Below, one piece after another: positions 52,061 through 63,857 of a stretch of DNA of 64,000 nucleotides; the first letter of the stretch is position 1; each line of letters opens with the position of its first letter. The position numbers and the translations under genes were made by a program. The DNA lies in assembly GCA_965230615.1 (NCBI GenBank), contig OZ246012.1, positions 3,224,001 through 3,288,000 on the forward strand, given 5' to 3'. Source of the stretch: G965230615 sp965230615. Lineage in GTDB: Bacteria; Pseudomonadota; Gammaproteobacteria; HTCC5015. The notes under the pieces were generated by a model. The model searched no databases. It saw nothing but the letters and a program-made list of their open reading frames with translations, and was not told the origin of the DNA.

Positions 52061-54130
52061 ATGAAGCTCAAAGGTCCAAAGTTTTCTGGCTTTAAGTTCA
52101 AACGGCCAACGAACCTTACTTTGCCATTACTGGTATTATTGTTCTTCGTTTTGATAATAGGCTCGGGTTTTATCTTTTTCTACGTCTATTTACAGAATAA
52201 GTGGAATGCAGAGTATCTGGGGTATATTGCGGAACAAAAGCTGCTCTCACAGCGAATTGCCACCAGTGCATTAGAGGCAGCCAGTGGTAAAGATGATGCA
52301 TTTGCTAATCTGGAGCTGTTCAGGTCTCAATACCAGCGTAGCCTTGATTTGGTCAGAAGCGGTAATCCAAATACACAGCTGCCAGCATTGAGTGTTGATT
52401 ATTCAGATCAGGTCGGTGATTTGAGTGATACTTGGGAAGAGTACAAGCTGAATGTCGACTCGATCATTAATCAGCGTGCACTGGTTGCAGACATTGCGCG
52501 TTATGTAAGAAATGTATCGGCTGTACTAAAACCACTCGAGCGCTTATCAGAAGATATTGCGGTTGAGTTATCAAGTACCGATGTTGATAATCAGACGCTT
52601 TATGTTGCCAGTAGGCAATCATTATTCGTCGAGCGGACCCAAAACAACTTAAACCAGATATTAAGCGGTGCTGAAGGTGCCTCTACGGCGGTGGATCAGT
52701 TTAAACGCGACTTTGATTTCTACGGCCGTGTTGTTGATAGTCTGATTAACGGTAGTCGTGAATTAGAAATTCAGCAGGCGACCTCGGTCGATGCACAAAA
52801 TATGTTGGTGCGTTCACAAGAAGCTTATGGGCGTGTGCAAACCAGTGTCGCGGGTATTCAAGAGAGCGCCCCGTCGCTATTTGAAGTGAAAGATGCTGCC
52901 GCTGCAATTCAGGTGATCAGTCCTGATGTTTTAAGTTTCAGTGTTCGTCTGGAAAACTCAATTGTTAATTCGAATGACAAAAACGTACAGTTTGTTTTCA
53001 TTGCCGGTACGGCATTTGGTCTGGCGATTATTCTCGGTATCATTATTGCTTATGTCTTACTGAAAGATGCACGTCGTCGTGCGTCTGATTCGGTTGCGAT
53101 CAACCAGAAGAACCAGGAAGCGATTTTGCGCTTGCTCGATGAAATGACGGCTTTGGCCGAAGGTGATTTAACCGCGCACGCCACAGTGACTGAGGATATT
53201 ACGGGTGCGATCGCGGACTCCGTAAACTTCTCAATTGACGCCCTGCGTTCACTGGTAGAAGCGATTAACAACACGGTGGTACGAGTATCGCAATCATCTG
53301 AACATACCCAGTCAATTGCGAACCGTCTGGCTGATGCAAGTAGCCAGCAGGCGACAGAAATTGCCAGTGCCACCGATGCGATTTCCAGCATGGCGCAGAC
53401 CATGGAAAAAGTATCACAAAACGCCATGACCTCGGCAGATGTTGCACTAAAGTCGGTAGAGATTGCGCATAAAGGTGCCGAGACGGTGCGTAGAAATATT
53501 GAGGGTATGGACTCGATTCGTGAAACGATTCAAGAGACTTCCAAACGTATCAAACGGCTGGGTGAGAGCTCGCAGCAAATTGGTGAGATTGTATCACTGA
53601 TTACCGATATTGCGGATCGTACCAATATTCTGGCACTTAACGCTGCTATTCAGGCTTCATCGGCCGGTGAAGCGGGGCGTGGTTTTGCGGTAGTAGCCGA
53701 TGAGGTACAGCGTCTGGCGGAACGGGCAGGTAATGCGACTAAGCAGATCTCTGCGCTAGTAGAAACGATTCAAACAGATACCAATGAAGCGGTGAGCTCA
53801 ATGGAGCAAAGTACTGCGGGTGTGGTCACTGGGGCCAAGCTGGCAGAGGATGCGGGTAACGCGCTAAACGAAATTGAAACGGTATCGAAAGAGTTGGCGG
53901 ATTTGATTCAAGGTATTTCTGTTGACGCTCGGGAACAAGCCACGACGGCTGTTAGTATTTCAGAGTCAATGAATGTTATTCAGCGGATTACTCTGGAAAC
54001 ATCAGAAGGTACCAACGAAACTGCTAAGTCGATTGGTAACCTGACTGAATTAGCGAATGAGCTGAGAACATCAGTTGCTGGCTTTAAGTTGCCAGAATCA
54101 GATGAAATCAGAGTTGCGGTTAATCAATAA
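52061..54130 (+). CDS. pilJ: Methyl-accepting chemotaxis protein PilJ
   Basis: 689 residues: TM1 (about 20-43), a periplasmic sensor region of about 265 residues with PilJ-type repeats (LLSQRIATSALEAASG, QAYGRVQTSVAGIQES-like), TM2 (about 305-330), HAMP-like linker and signalling domain with tip DIADRTNILALNAAIQASSAGEAGRGFAVVADEVQRLAERA in outline. It senses surface contact through pilin in P. aeruginosa. Similar in length to PilJ there (682). No pilK follows. Confidence 0.95.
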   Translation: MKLKGPKFSGFKFKRPTNLTLPLLVLLFFVLIIGSGFIFFYVYLQNKWNAEYLGYIAEQKLLSQRIATSALEAASGKDDAFANLELFRSQYQRSLDLVRSGNPNTQLPALSVDYSDQVGDLSDTWEEYKLNVDSIINQRALVADIARYVRNVSAVLKPLERLSEDIAVELSSTDVDNQTLYVASRQSLFVERTQNNLNQILSGAEGASTAVDQFKRDFDFYGRVVDSLINGSRELEIQQATSVDAQNMLVRSQEAYGRVQTSVAGIQESAPSLFEVKDAAAAIQVISPDVLSFSVRLENSIVNSNDKNVQFVFIAGTAFGLAIILGIIIAYVLLKDARRRASDSVAINQKNQEAILRLLDEMTALAEGDLTAHATVTEDITGAIADSVNFSIDALRSLVEAINNTVVRVSQSSEHTQSIANRLADASSQQATEIASATDAISSMAQTMEKVSQNAMTSADVALKSVEIAHKGAETVRRNIEGMDSIRETIQETSKRIKRLGESSQQIGEIVSLITDIADRTNILALNAAIQASSAGEAGRGFAVVADEVQRLAERAGNATKQISALVETIQTDTNEAVSSMEQSTAGVVTGAKLAEDAGNALNEIETVSKELADLIQGISVDAREQATTAVSISESMNVIQRITLETSEGTNETAKSIGNLTELANELRTSVAGFKLPESDEIRVAVNQ

Positions 54131-54177
54131 TGATATGAGGGCAAACGTCGGAAAGGTCGACGATAATCAGGTGAAAT

Positions 54178-57100
54178 ATGCAGCTGGGAAATACTGTCCA
54201 TTTCAACTCGTTTAAGTGGGTCAAGGAAGAACTACGGCAGTTGCTCGTTGATATTCAGCGGCAGCTCGAGTTCTATATTAATGCCCCTGAAGATGTTGAA
54301 AAACTGGATGATATCATTGCGGCGCTGCGGCAAGTGCGAGGCACATTGTCGCTGGTGGAGATATATGGTGCTGCTTTATTAAGTGAAGAAATGGAGATGG
54401 TCGCACGGGCATTAAAAGCTGATGAAATTCCAAATCGCGATAATGCTTATGAGACGCTGCTTAATGCATCACTAAGGTTGCCCGACTACTTAGATGGTCT
54501 TGCTGTTGGTAACAAAGATGTGCCAATGGTGTTATTGCCATTACTTAATGATTTGCGTGCCTGTCGCAATGCCAGCTTGTTGTCTGAGAATGTATTATTC
54601 TTCCCAGATGTAAGTGTCGCCGCTGGTAGTAATGAGTTGCGCGAAGAGCTAGATGGGGCCAAGACAACAGGAGAGGATGTTGCCGAATTAGCGCGAAAAA
54701 TTCGTCATCAATACCAGCTTGGTCTGCTGGGCTGGTTTAAAGATAAAAACGTCGAAAAGTCTTTTGCAAAAATGCACGATGTGATCAATCGCTTACGTGC
54801 AGCTTCTGGTAGCGATAAAGGCCGTCGCTTGTGGTGGGTATCGACCGCAATCGTTGAGTCTTTACAACATACAGCCATTGATTCCAGTGTGGCGCTTAAA
54901 TCATTAATGGGGAAGGTCGACCGGCAAATCAAGCGTCTTGCAGATCTTGATGAGCAAGAGTTTTCTAAAACATTGCCCGATGATTTAACCAAAAACCTAC
55001 TTTACTATGTAGCCAACTCAGGCGAAGCAACGGAAACCATTGCCAAAGTTAAAAGTGCTTTTAATCTTGAGAAATACTTGCCAGGGCAAGATGATCTGGC
55101 TGATGCTGAACGCCGCTTAGGTGGTCCAAATCAAGAGTTGCTGGATAAAGTTTCGGAAGCGTTGCAGGAAGAGATTAATCAGGCTAAAGACGCTTTGGAA
55201 GTCTTCACGCATAGCGCTGAGAAAGATAAGACACAACTTGAAAAGCTGGTGCCACTTTATTCTAAAATTGCTGATACTCTAGGCATGCTAGGCTTAGGGC
55301 GAGCTAGGCAGAATATTATTCACGAGAAAGAAGAGCTGGATCATATGTTGTCAGGTCCAGGTGTGCCAAGTGAAGAAGCGCTTATGTCTTCAGCGGGTGT
55401 ACTGCTGACTATTGAAGGTGAGCTCGAAGCTTATGTCACCCGCCGGGTAGACTCAAACTTTTTCAATGAAACCGAAGAAGATGAAAGTGTTGATTACGAC
55501 ACCAAAGCAGCAGCTGAGAATCAGCGTGTTGTAAATAGCTTGGTCAATGAGTCATTAAAAAATATTGCATTGGTCAAAGATGTCTTTTTGACCTATATCG
55601 ATCACCCTGAAAATGTCGAAGGCATACAATCAATTCCTAGTATTCTTAAAGAGCTAGCTGGCGCCATGTTCGTTGCGCCACTTGATGCCGTTGTGCCTGT
55701 TATTGAAAAACAACACAGTTACTTTGCAACACTGATTGAATCAGCCTATAAACCCAGGGCACAAGAGCAGGATGCTGTTGCTGATGTGGTTACCAATATT
55801 GAGTGTTTTCTAGAAGCAGTTGCAGAAAATCGTGTTGATAGTGAGTTGTATGTTGCTGCCGCTAACGATGCAGTTGATCGGCTTAATGATATCAGTCGTG
55901 GTCAGCCTGGAGCTGAAAAGCTTCCTCAAGAAACAGATGAGGAGGTGTTGCATGATGATGACGTCATACTGGTAGATGATTTAAAGGCTGAGCCGGTTAG
56001 CGAAAAGGATATCGCGCCGGCAGTAACTAGCGAATCAGCAAAACCAGCAGCTGTTAAAAAAGCAGCAGAGCCACCGCCGCCACCAATACCACAGAGAGAT
56101 TACAGTGATTTAAGACCAATCGGTGACGATGCCGATGAAGAGATTATTGATATCTTCATAGAAGAGTCTCTTGAAGAGCTGCAAAAGGTCAGTAGCTTAT
56201 ATCCGGTGTGGAGCAATAATGCGAATGATAGAGAGTCTTTGACGACGATACGGCGGTCGTTTCATACCCTCAAAGGCAGTGGTCGCTTAGTAGGGGCAAC
56301 GATCATTGGTGAGTTTGCCTGGTCAATTGAGAATATGTTAAACCGACTGATTGATGGCGCTATTACCGAATCACCTGCTTTGTTTGGCGTTATTGAGGAA
56401 GCGATTGGTGTTTTACCGCAGTTAATTGAGCAAATACGTGGTAATAATCCAGAGCCAGTTGAAAACGTTTATGGCTTGATGCATCGGGCGGAGTTGTTAG
56501 CTGCAGGTCATCCTGTTGAAGAAACACCTGCGATTGAAAGCTCGAATAAAGTCGATATCCAACCCGCGTTTGATACTGCTGTGCAAGCAGATGCACCTGT
56601 CGATTTGCCGGATGAAACCCCTGTGATTGAGGCTGACGATGACCTGGCGATTGTGGAAATTGAAGAAGTTGCTATTGATGATGTTATTGATTCAATAGAC
56701 ACTGGCGTGGATACTCCATCAGGCAGTATGCAAGCTGATGGAACAAACCAGGAAGAAATTCAGGCTGATGCTGAAGGCCAGGTTGACAGTGAGGCTGATA
56801 GCGAAGTCATTCTGACTTCGGACTATGATGAAATCAGTGCCTTGGATGACGCTGACCAAGTTATCGAGTCATTCGATGCTGATGCTGCGGTTGTTGATGC
56901 TGATGCCATTGTGATTGACGATGTGCAGGATGCCAATGATACATCCCTGCCGGATATTATTGATCCTAATATCGTTACGCCTGATATAACGGTTGCTGGA
57001 GAACCGCCTGCAGCAGCGAATGTTGGTGAGGGAACTACAGGTAAAACGGCGATCGATTATACCGATGAATATCTGAGTATTCATGTTGATCCAGCGTTAT

Positions 57101-60086
57101 TGGATATTTTTTCTGATGAGGCGGAGACACATCTTACAGAAATTTCCCGCATTGGTGAGAAGGCTAGAGAAGGTACGATTAGTGCGCGGCAAAAAGAGGC
57201 TATGATCAGAGCTATGCATACTCTGCATGGCAGTGCGCGTACAGCCAAGTTTATGTTGATTGCTGAAAAAGCTAAGCTGTTAGAGCAGCATGCTAATAAT
57301 CTAGCTGAGTTAGGCGTGCCTTGGTCACCACAAGAATTGGATTTGCTTGATAATACCGTTGACTATGTGCGTAACTGTATAGCGCATTTGAAAGAGCATA
57401 CTGCTGAGCTGGTTGATGATGTTGATTTGAACCGAGCTTTAGAGCAGTGTGTAGATAGAAGCAGTAAGGCGTTGGAGCTTGAACGTCAAACGCGATTGGA
57501 GAAAACCGGTTTTGTTGAAGAAGTTGAGATCGATGCAGAATTGATTGAAATCTTCATGGAAGAAGCGCCTGATCTGGTTGATACAATTGAGCATGAGCTG
57601 CAGTCATGGAAAGAGTCGGATTATCGAGGTGATCAAATTGCTGAGATAATGCGTCAGTTGCATACCTTAAAAGGTTCGGCGCGTATGGCTAGCTTGTCGG
57701 ACTTTGGCGATTTAAGTCATACATTGGAGTCTTTGTTTATTTCAGTGTCATCTGGCAATCTGTCCGTTACGCCTGGATTGGAAGTTGCATTGACCGGTGC
57801 TGTTGACCGCTTGTTAAGTATGCTTGATGTGATGGCGCAAGGGCGTCAGCCATCTGTGCCTGAATCTTATTTGCAGCAGTTAGATGATATTCGTTTAGGT
57901 AAGTTAGATCCTGATGACCTGACAAAAACCATTTCAGTTGAAGTGCCACCAGATGAGGCTGTTAAGCTAGAACCTGTGGTCGATGATGAAGTATTGGTAG
58001 ATGTTGAAGAGCCACCAGCGGCTGAAAGTTATGAAGCAGCTGCTGATGAACCGCTTGAACCGCTTGAACCGCTGATGAACCGCTTGAGCCGCTTGAGGCA
58101 GAAAGTGATGCTGAGTCTGCAATGTCTATTAAACACACAGAGATATTGCCAAGTTCTCAAAGCTCACAAGCCGCTCAAGAAATTGAACTTAAGCCTGTTG
58201 CAGAAGCGCCGACAGTTGTTGAAGGTGCTGAGCAAGCAGCAGCTGCGGGTACACAGCAAGATCAAATTCGTGTACGTGCCGATAAGCTGGATGTTTTGGT
58301 TAACCATGCCGGTGAGGTAAATATTTATCATTCACGCTTAGGTCAACATATTAATGATTTAACATTTAACTTAAGTGAGCTTGAGCAGACAGTCAGTCGT
58401 TTACAGCGTCAGTTGCGTGAAATGGAAATGGAAACCGAAGCGCAAATTGCTTTCCGTTATGAACAGCAGCAAGAAGAGGATGAAGATTTTGATCCTCTAG
58501 AAATGGATCGCTATTCTCATATGCAGCAGCTGTCTCGTTCAATGGCCGAGAGTGCGAGTGACCTTGATAGTATTAAAGATATTCTTGCTGACTTGGTGCG
58601 CAGTTCAGAATTTGTATTGCAGCAGCAAAGCCGAGTAAGTACAGAGCTGCAAGAAGAGTTAATGCAAACACGAATGATTAAGTTCCAGGGCTTAGCATCG
58701 CGTTTGCGGCGTATCGTCAGGCAAACTGCCGTTCAGCTAAACAAGAAAGTGGAGCTGAATATTATTGGTGTTGAGAACGAAATCGACCGCAGTGTGCAAG
58801 AGCGTATGATTGCACCGCTGGAGCATATGCTACGTAATGCGGTCTTTCATGGTATAGAGCCCAGCGAAGAACGTGTTGCTGCGGGCAAACCTGAATCTGG
58901 TACGATACGTATAGATATTGATCGTGATGGGTCTTATGTCATTCTAAATGTGGCCGATGATGGTAGAGGTATCGATGCGGCGGCTGTGCGTCGCAAGGCG
59001 ATACAAAAAGGCTTGTTAGACCCTGATGATGAAAAAAGCGACCATGAAGTTATTCATTTAATTTTACATGAAGGTTTTAGTACCGCTGATAATGTATCGC
59101 AAATTGCGGGTAGAGGCGTAGGTCTGGATGTTGTTGATAGTGAAATCAAACTTCTTGGCGGTAGTTTGGCAATTAGTTCTGAACCGGGCAGAGGTACTTT
59201 ATTTAATATACGCTTACCATTAACCCTTGCGATTAACCAGGCCTTGCTGGTTCAAGTGAATGAGGATGTTTATGCAGTGCCGCTTGCCGCGATTGAAGGT
59301 GTGGCATTGTTAGGATCAAGTGAGGTTAGTGAGAACTTAAGTGGTAATCGTAAAGATTATGAATATGCTGGGCAGAACTATGATATGCATTATCTGGGGC
59401 AGTTGCTTGGCGTAGGTATGCCATCATCATTATCGCCAGATGTCCGCTATCCTTTATTGCTTATTCGTGCAGGACAGCGTCGTATAGGTGTGCATGTTGA
59501 TATGATGTTAGGTCGGCGCGAGATTGTTGTGAAGCCTGTTGGGCCGCAGATATCCGGTGTACAAGGTATCTCAGGTGCTACCATCTTAGCGGATGGTCGT
59601 GTTGCACTGATTCTTGATATGCCTGGCCTGGTGCAGCAAGAGACATCTGATTTAACGCTAAGTCGTGAACCAACGACAACGATGTTGCCGTTTGAAAAGC
59701 CAAATGAAGAATTAACGGTCATGGTGGTTGATGATTCAATTACCATTCGCAAGGTGACTGCGCGGATATTAGGGCGTCATCGCTTACGTGTTGTGACAGC
59801 AAAAGATGGTTTGGATGCGGTTTCGCAATTGCAGGAAACTGTGCCTGATTTATTTTTAATGGATATTGAAATGCCGCGTATGGATGGCTTTGAACTTGCT
59901 ACTCATGTGCGTTCTGATTCGCGCTTGCAAGGAATCCCTATTATTATGATTACCTCACGAACAGGTGAGAAGCACCGTGAACGTGCGCGTAAGATTGGGG
60001 TCGATCGCTATTTAGGTAAGCCGTTCCAGGAAAATGAACTGATGAGTGAAATTAATGAATTGCTGGAACGTCCAGCAAACGCTTAA
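54178..60086 (+). pseudogene. chpA: Chemotaxis kinase ChpA (PilL) interrupted by a one-base frameshift
   Basis: Two frames together make one CheA-type kinase of about 1970 residues. Frame 1 (from 54178) has an N-terminal Xpt-like domain without His and three HPt domains with His: H696 (FHTLKGSGR), H1014 (MHTLHGSAR), H1162 (LHTLKGSAR). At 58069-58071, in short repeats of GAACCGCTT, one base is missing; frame 1 runs on as nonsense to 58320. The rest is in the other frame to 60086: dimer domain, ATPase (HMLRNAVFHGIE, DDGRGID, GRGVGLD), CheW domain and a C-terminal receiver (LFLMDIEMP). Both parts are well conserved. True mutation, sequence error or -1 frameshifting are possible. Confidence 0.88.
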
Positions 60087-60104
60087 GGTTGATGAAGATA
60101 GCTC

Positions 60105-60560
60105 ATGACAGATAATCGCGAAATCGAGTGTGTCATCTTGCCACAGTTTGCCAGCAATATTTTATTGCCACGGGCAAGCGTTGTTGATGTGATTGATGGC
60201 GAAAATATGGATATTGTTGTTGATTTGCAGGGTGGTGTTATTGGCAAGGTTAATTGGCGAGGCTGGACGGTTCCGCTAATCTCATTTGAATCGGCAATAT
60301 CGGGTGAAATACCCAAATTTAATAATCATACACAAACGGTGATTATTCATGCTTTGACAGATGATTTGGCACGGCCGTATATTGGTCTTACTGCGCAAGG
60401 CAACCCTAAAGCAATGCCGTTAAATGATGATCATCTGCATTTGCTTGATACGATGGATGATAATGATTTTGTAAAAAGCAAAGTTTGGATTAATTCAGAA
60501 ATTGAAGCACTTATTCCTGATTTGCCTGTATTAGTTTCCTATTCTAGTCAATTCATATAA
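60105..60560 (+). CDS. chpC: CheW-like protein ChpC
   Basis: 151 residues, a single CheW-like domain: ECVILPQFASNILLPRASVVDVIDG, VNWRGWTVPLISFE, YIGLTAQGNPKAM. It begins 18 bp after chpA, where ChpC lies in P. aeruginosa, though there chpB intervenes. ChpC may link additional receptors to ChpA. Convergent with rsmE. Confidence 0.88.
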   Translation: MTDNREIECVILPQFASNILLPRASVVDVIDGENMDIVVDLQGGVIGKVNWRGWTVPLISFESAISGEIPKFNNHTQTVIIHALTDDLARPYIGLTAQGNPKAMPLNDDHLHLLDTMDDNDFVKSKVWINSEIEALIPDLPVLVSYSSQFI

Positions 60561-60619
60561 GCAGCATCAGCAGTTATTCTTCCGGGTTTCTTATTAGTGC
60601 CTGTGAGGGTGATTTACTG

Positions 60620-61369
60620 TTATAGGGGTAGACTTAAGTCACCTATGCTAGCTTGTATTGCAGCAATAGCAGCTATGCCCGCAGTTTCGGTGCGTAAAAT
60701 ACGCGGGCCTAAATAAAGTCTCTGATGGCCTTTATTCGATGCGGTTAATAGTTCTTCATCAGTAAAGCCACCTTCCGGTCCAATAATAAGACTAATTTTT
60801 TTGTTCGAATGCTGAATATGATTTAAGCCGAATGATGCGCCAGGATCAAGAATAAAGCTATTAACGATATCATCCTGTATAGACTGAGATTCAAGCCAGT
60901 TATTGAATGTTGTCGGTGCGTCGAGTTGCGGTAAGACGCAACGCCCGGACTGTTCGCAAGCGCTGATTAAAATACCTTGCCAATGATTTAGACGTTTTTG
61001 TTGGCGTTTTTCATCGAGTTTGCTAACGCTGCGCTGAGTAAAAACCGGTGTGATTTGTTTAACGCCCAACTCAACCGCTTTTTGTATAGCGAAGTCCATA
61101 CGGTCGCCACGAGCAATACCTTGGATTAACTGAATAGTGAGGGGAGACTCAGGGTTAGATTCTGTAATAGCTTCTATAATGACTTCAGCTTGTTTGCCTG
61201 CTTTTGATAGCGTAGCCTGATATTCGTTGCCGGTGCCATTAAATAGTATGAGTTTTGCGCCTTGTTTGAGGCGTAATACATTAACTGTATGATGTTTGGC
61301 ACGCTCATCCAATAATACTGAGCTGCCTGGCTCAAGTGGCAATGGTAAATATATCCGAGGTGCTGTCAC
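60620..61369 (-). CDS. rsmE: 16S rRNA (uracil(1498)-N3)-methyltransferase RsmE
   Basis: 249 residues, SPOUT fold. N-terminal PUA-like part with KHHTVNVLRLKQGAKLILFNG; then IQLIQGIARGDRMDFAIQKAVELGVKQITPVFTQRS, SACEQSGRCVLPQL, and the SAM knot LIIGPEGGFTDEEL and LGPRILRTETAGIAAIAAIQ. It starts with ATG 61369 and lies 19 bp after bioA on the same strand. Confidence 0.96.
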   Translation of the reverse strand: MTAPRIYLPLPLEPGSSVLLDERAKHHTVNVLRLKQGAKLILFNGTGNEYQATLSKAGKQAEVIIEAITESNPESPLTIQLIQGIARGDRMDFAIQKAVELGVKQITPVFTQRSVSKLDEKRQQKRLNHWQGILISACEQSGRCVLPQLDAPTTFNNWLESQSIQDDIVNSFILDPGASFGLNHIQHSNKKISLIIGPEGGFTDEELLTASNKGHQRLYLGPRILRTETAGIAAIAAIQASIGDLSLPL

Positions 61370-61388
61370 GTTAATTTACACTTAAAGG

Positions 61389-62735
61389 TTATTGTGTAGC
61401 AATGTCAATGCCTGCGGCAGCGACATTAATCATTCGCTCTATTTCATCGGCTGTGATGATATAAGGCGGCATAAAATACACTACGTTACCTAATGGTCTT
61501 AATAGCATTTCATTTTTGAGTGCATGTTGATAGACTTTAAGGCCGCGACGCTCTTGCCAGTCATAAGGTGTCTTATTGGTTTTATCTTTAATCATTTCGA
61601 TAGCCATGATCATGCCATGCTGGCGCACCTCGGCAACATGTGGGTGATCGTTTAAATGCGCACTGAGTTGCTGCATATGATTAGCCAATATAGCATTGCT
61701 TTCTAAGATATTATCGGTTTGAAAGATATTTAATGAAGCTAATGCAACACTGCAGGCTAACGCATTACCGGTATAGCTATGTGAATGCAAGAATGCTTTT
61801 AATGTTGCATAGTCATCATAAAAAGCATCATAGATCTTCGTGTGTGTCACTATAACTGATAGTGGTAAATAACCACCGGTGATGCCTTTAGATAAGCATA
61901 AAAAATCTGGCGAAATACCCGCATGTTCGCAGGCAAACATACGGCCGGTGCGGCCAAAGCCAACAGCAATTTCATCAGCGATAATATGGATGTTCAGTTT
62001 ATCGCATAATGCGCGTAAGCGTTGTAAGTAAACAGGGTGGTACATGCGCATATAACCTGCACATTGCACCAATGGTTCAAGGATTACCGCACAGATTTCC
62101 TCATGTTGAGCTTCCAGAGTTGTTTGCATTTCGGCAAACTTGCGAACCGAGTAATCATGCCAACTCTCACCAGGCTCGCGATGAAAGCAGTCTGGTGATT
62201 CAACAGTAATTACATCCATGAGTAATGGTGCATAGGTCTCTTTATATAAGGCAACGTCCCCCACAGCGAGTGCGCCTAATGTTTCGCCATGATAGCTATT
62301 GCTTAATGTTACAAATTTTTGCTTCTTATCTTGCCCACAATTTTTCCAATAATGGAAACTCATTTTGATTGCGGCTTCAACGGCTGCTGAGCCATTATCT
62401 ACAAAAAAACATCTATCGAGTCCTGGTGGTGTGAGCTGGACTAGTTTCTCTGCTAGCTCAATAACAGCCTCATGGCTAAAGCCTGCGAGTAGCACATGCT
62501 CTAGCTTTTCAGATTGTTGCTGCAGTGCTTTATTGAGGCGTGGATTACTGTGTCCAAATAAATTAACCCACCAGGAGCTAACCGCATCAAGATAGCGATT
62601 GCCTTCAAAATCTTCCAGCCAGACACCTTTGCCACGCTTGATCGGAACCAGGGGTAACCACTCATGATCTTTCATTTGGGTGCATGGATGCCATAGAACA
62701 TTTAAATCGCGCTCAATAATTGACTGATTATTCAT
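61389..62735 (-). CDS. bioA: Adenosylmethionine-8-amino-7-oxononanoate aminotransferase BioA
   Basis: 448 residues from ATG 62735 (12 more from an ATG at 62771). Class III PLP aminotransferase: LWHPCTQMKDHEWLPLVPI is the BioA N-terminal signature; FVDNGSAAVEAAIKMSFHYW, SYHGETLGALAVGD, IIADEIAVGFGRTGRMFACEHA and the PLP-lysine motif LCLSKGITGGYLPLSV follow. It makes 7,8-diaminononanoate in biotin synthesis. bioBFHCD are not in the window. No BirA-type operator was recognised upstream. Confidence 0.96.
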   Translation of the reverse strand: MNNQSIIERDLNVLWHPCTQMKDHEWLPLVPIKRGKGVWLEDFEGNRYLDAVSSWWVNLFGHSNPRLNKALQQQSEKLEHVLLAGFSHEAVIELAEKLVQLTPPGLDRCFFVDNGSAAVEAAIKMSFHYWKNCGQDKKQKFVTLSNSYHGETLGALAVGDVALYKETYAPLLMDVITVESPDCFHREPGESWHDYSVRKFAEMQTTLEAQHEEICAVILEPLVQCAGYMRMYHPVYLQRLRALCDKLNIHIIADEIAVGFGRTGRMFACEHAGISPDFLCLSKGITGGYLPLSVIVTHTKIYDAFYDDYATLKAFLHSHSYTGNALACSVALASLNIFQTDNILESNAILANHMQQLSAHLNDHPHVAEVRQHGMIMAIEMIKDKTNKTPYDWQERRGLKVYQHALKNEMLLRPLGNVVYFMPPYIITADEIERMINVAAAGIDIATQ

Positions 62736-62879
62736 AGTTTGCTCTGTGGTGAATATTTCATGCTCTAGCATACACTACTCATTAAGGTGAATGGAATGGT
62801 TTGCTGCCGATAGCCGTTTTTATAATCGCTGGGTAAGGTAAGAGAGTGATATGGAGTTGTAAGCCCGAAGGCCTGTCGG

Positions 62880-62908
62880 GTACCCCTGACATTGCGGTAT
62901 CAGGGGTA
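62880..62908. other. Strong hairpin between metF and bioA
   Basis: TACCCCTGA and its complement TCAGGGGTA (about 62880-62908) with a 10-nt loop, 12 bp beyond the metF stop. No T-run follows on the minus strand, so termination would need Rho. Confidence 0.4.
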
Positions 62909-62919
62909 CGAGAGTTTGT

Positions 62920-63774
62920 TTACAGCTCTGAGAGTTTTAGGTTGTTCCAAATGGTGGTCGTAGGCTCAACCTGGTTCATTGTATAGAAGTGTAAGCCAGG
63001 GCAGCCCGCTGCCAATAGTTTGTCACAGAGGCTTGTGACAACATCAATGCCAAATGCTCTTATCGAGTCGCTATCATCACCATAGGCTTCGAGCTGCTTA
63101 CGAATCCAGCGTGGTATTTCAGCGCCGCAAGCATCAGAAAAGCGTGCTAAATTAGCATAGTTGGTGATTGGCATAATGCCGGGCACAACAGGTATTTTTA
63201 AACCCGCTTGTTCGCAGCGCTCGATAAAATGAAAATAGGCATCAATATTATAAAAATATTGAGTGATGGCGCTGTTAGCACCGCTATCTACTTTACGAAT
63301 AAAATTTTGAATATCTGCTTCGGCGTCAGTGGCTTGTGGATGGTATTCTGGATAGGCAGCAACTTCAATAAAAAAATGATCGCCGGTAGCTTCACGAATA
63401 AAACTGACTAAATCGTTAGCATAACTAAATTCGCCTTTTTCATAAGTGCCTGATGGCATATCACCGCGTAATGCAACCAGATGACGAATGCCAGCCTCTT
63501 GATAGGTGCTTAATAGCTGTTTAATTTCTGCTTTGCTCGAAGCAATGCAAGATATATGTGGTGCTGCAGCACTACCTGCTCGTTGAATATCCAGCACGGT
63601 TTCCAGGGTGCGGTCACGCGTAGAACCGCCAGCACCAAAAGTAACAGAGAAAAAGCGTGGCTTAAGGCTGGCAAGTTGCTGGTGTACGCTATTTAGTTTT
63701 TCCTTGCCGTTAGGTGTTTTGGGCGGGAAAAACTCAAAGCTAAAAGTGCGGCTATGTTGCTTTTGTGATTGCAT
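62920..63774 (-). CDS. metF: Methylenetetrahydrofolate reductase MetF
   Basis: 284 residues from ATG 63774; a GTG at 63810 would add 12. TIM barrel with FSFEFFPPKTPNGKEKL, FFSVTFGAGGSTRDRTLE, GIRHLVALRGDMPSG, NSAITQYFYNIDAYFHFIE and VPGIMPITNYANLARFSDACGAEIP. It reduces methylene-THF to methyl-THF for methionine synthase. ahcY lies upstream on the same strand, so this is a methionine cycle pair. Confidence 0.96.
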   Translation of the reverse strand: MQSQKQHSRTFSFEFFPPKTPNGKEKLNSVHQQLASLKPRFFSVTFGAGGSTRDRTLETVLDIQRAGSAAAPHISCIASSKAEIKQLLSTYQEAGIRHLVALRGDMPSGTYEKGEFSYANDLVSFIREATGDHFFIEVAAYPEYHPQATDAEADIQNFIRKVDSGANSAITQYFYNIDAYFHFIERCEQAGLKIPVVPGIMPITNYANLARFSDACGAEIPRWIRKQLEAYGDDSDSIRAFGIDVVTSLCDKLLAAGCPGLHFYTMNQVEPTTTIWNNLKLSEL

Positions 63775-63857
63775 GTGTTTAGGCCCAATTAATAATGTTG
63801 CTAAGCTCACAACAACTAAACGAGAGTTGTCGGCAATAAGTTTAAGTGTGACTATTG

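Noticed and set aside
62880..62908. Rho-independent terminator of metF
   Set aside because: Strong stem but no T-run on the minus strand; listed only as a hairpin.
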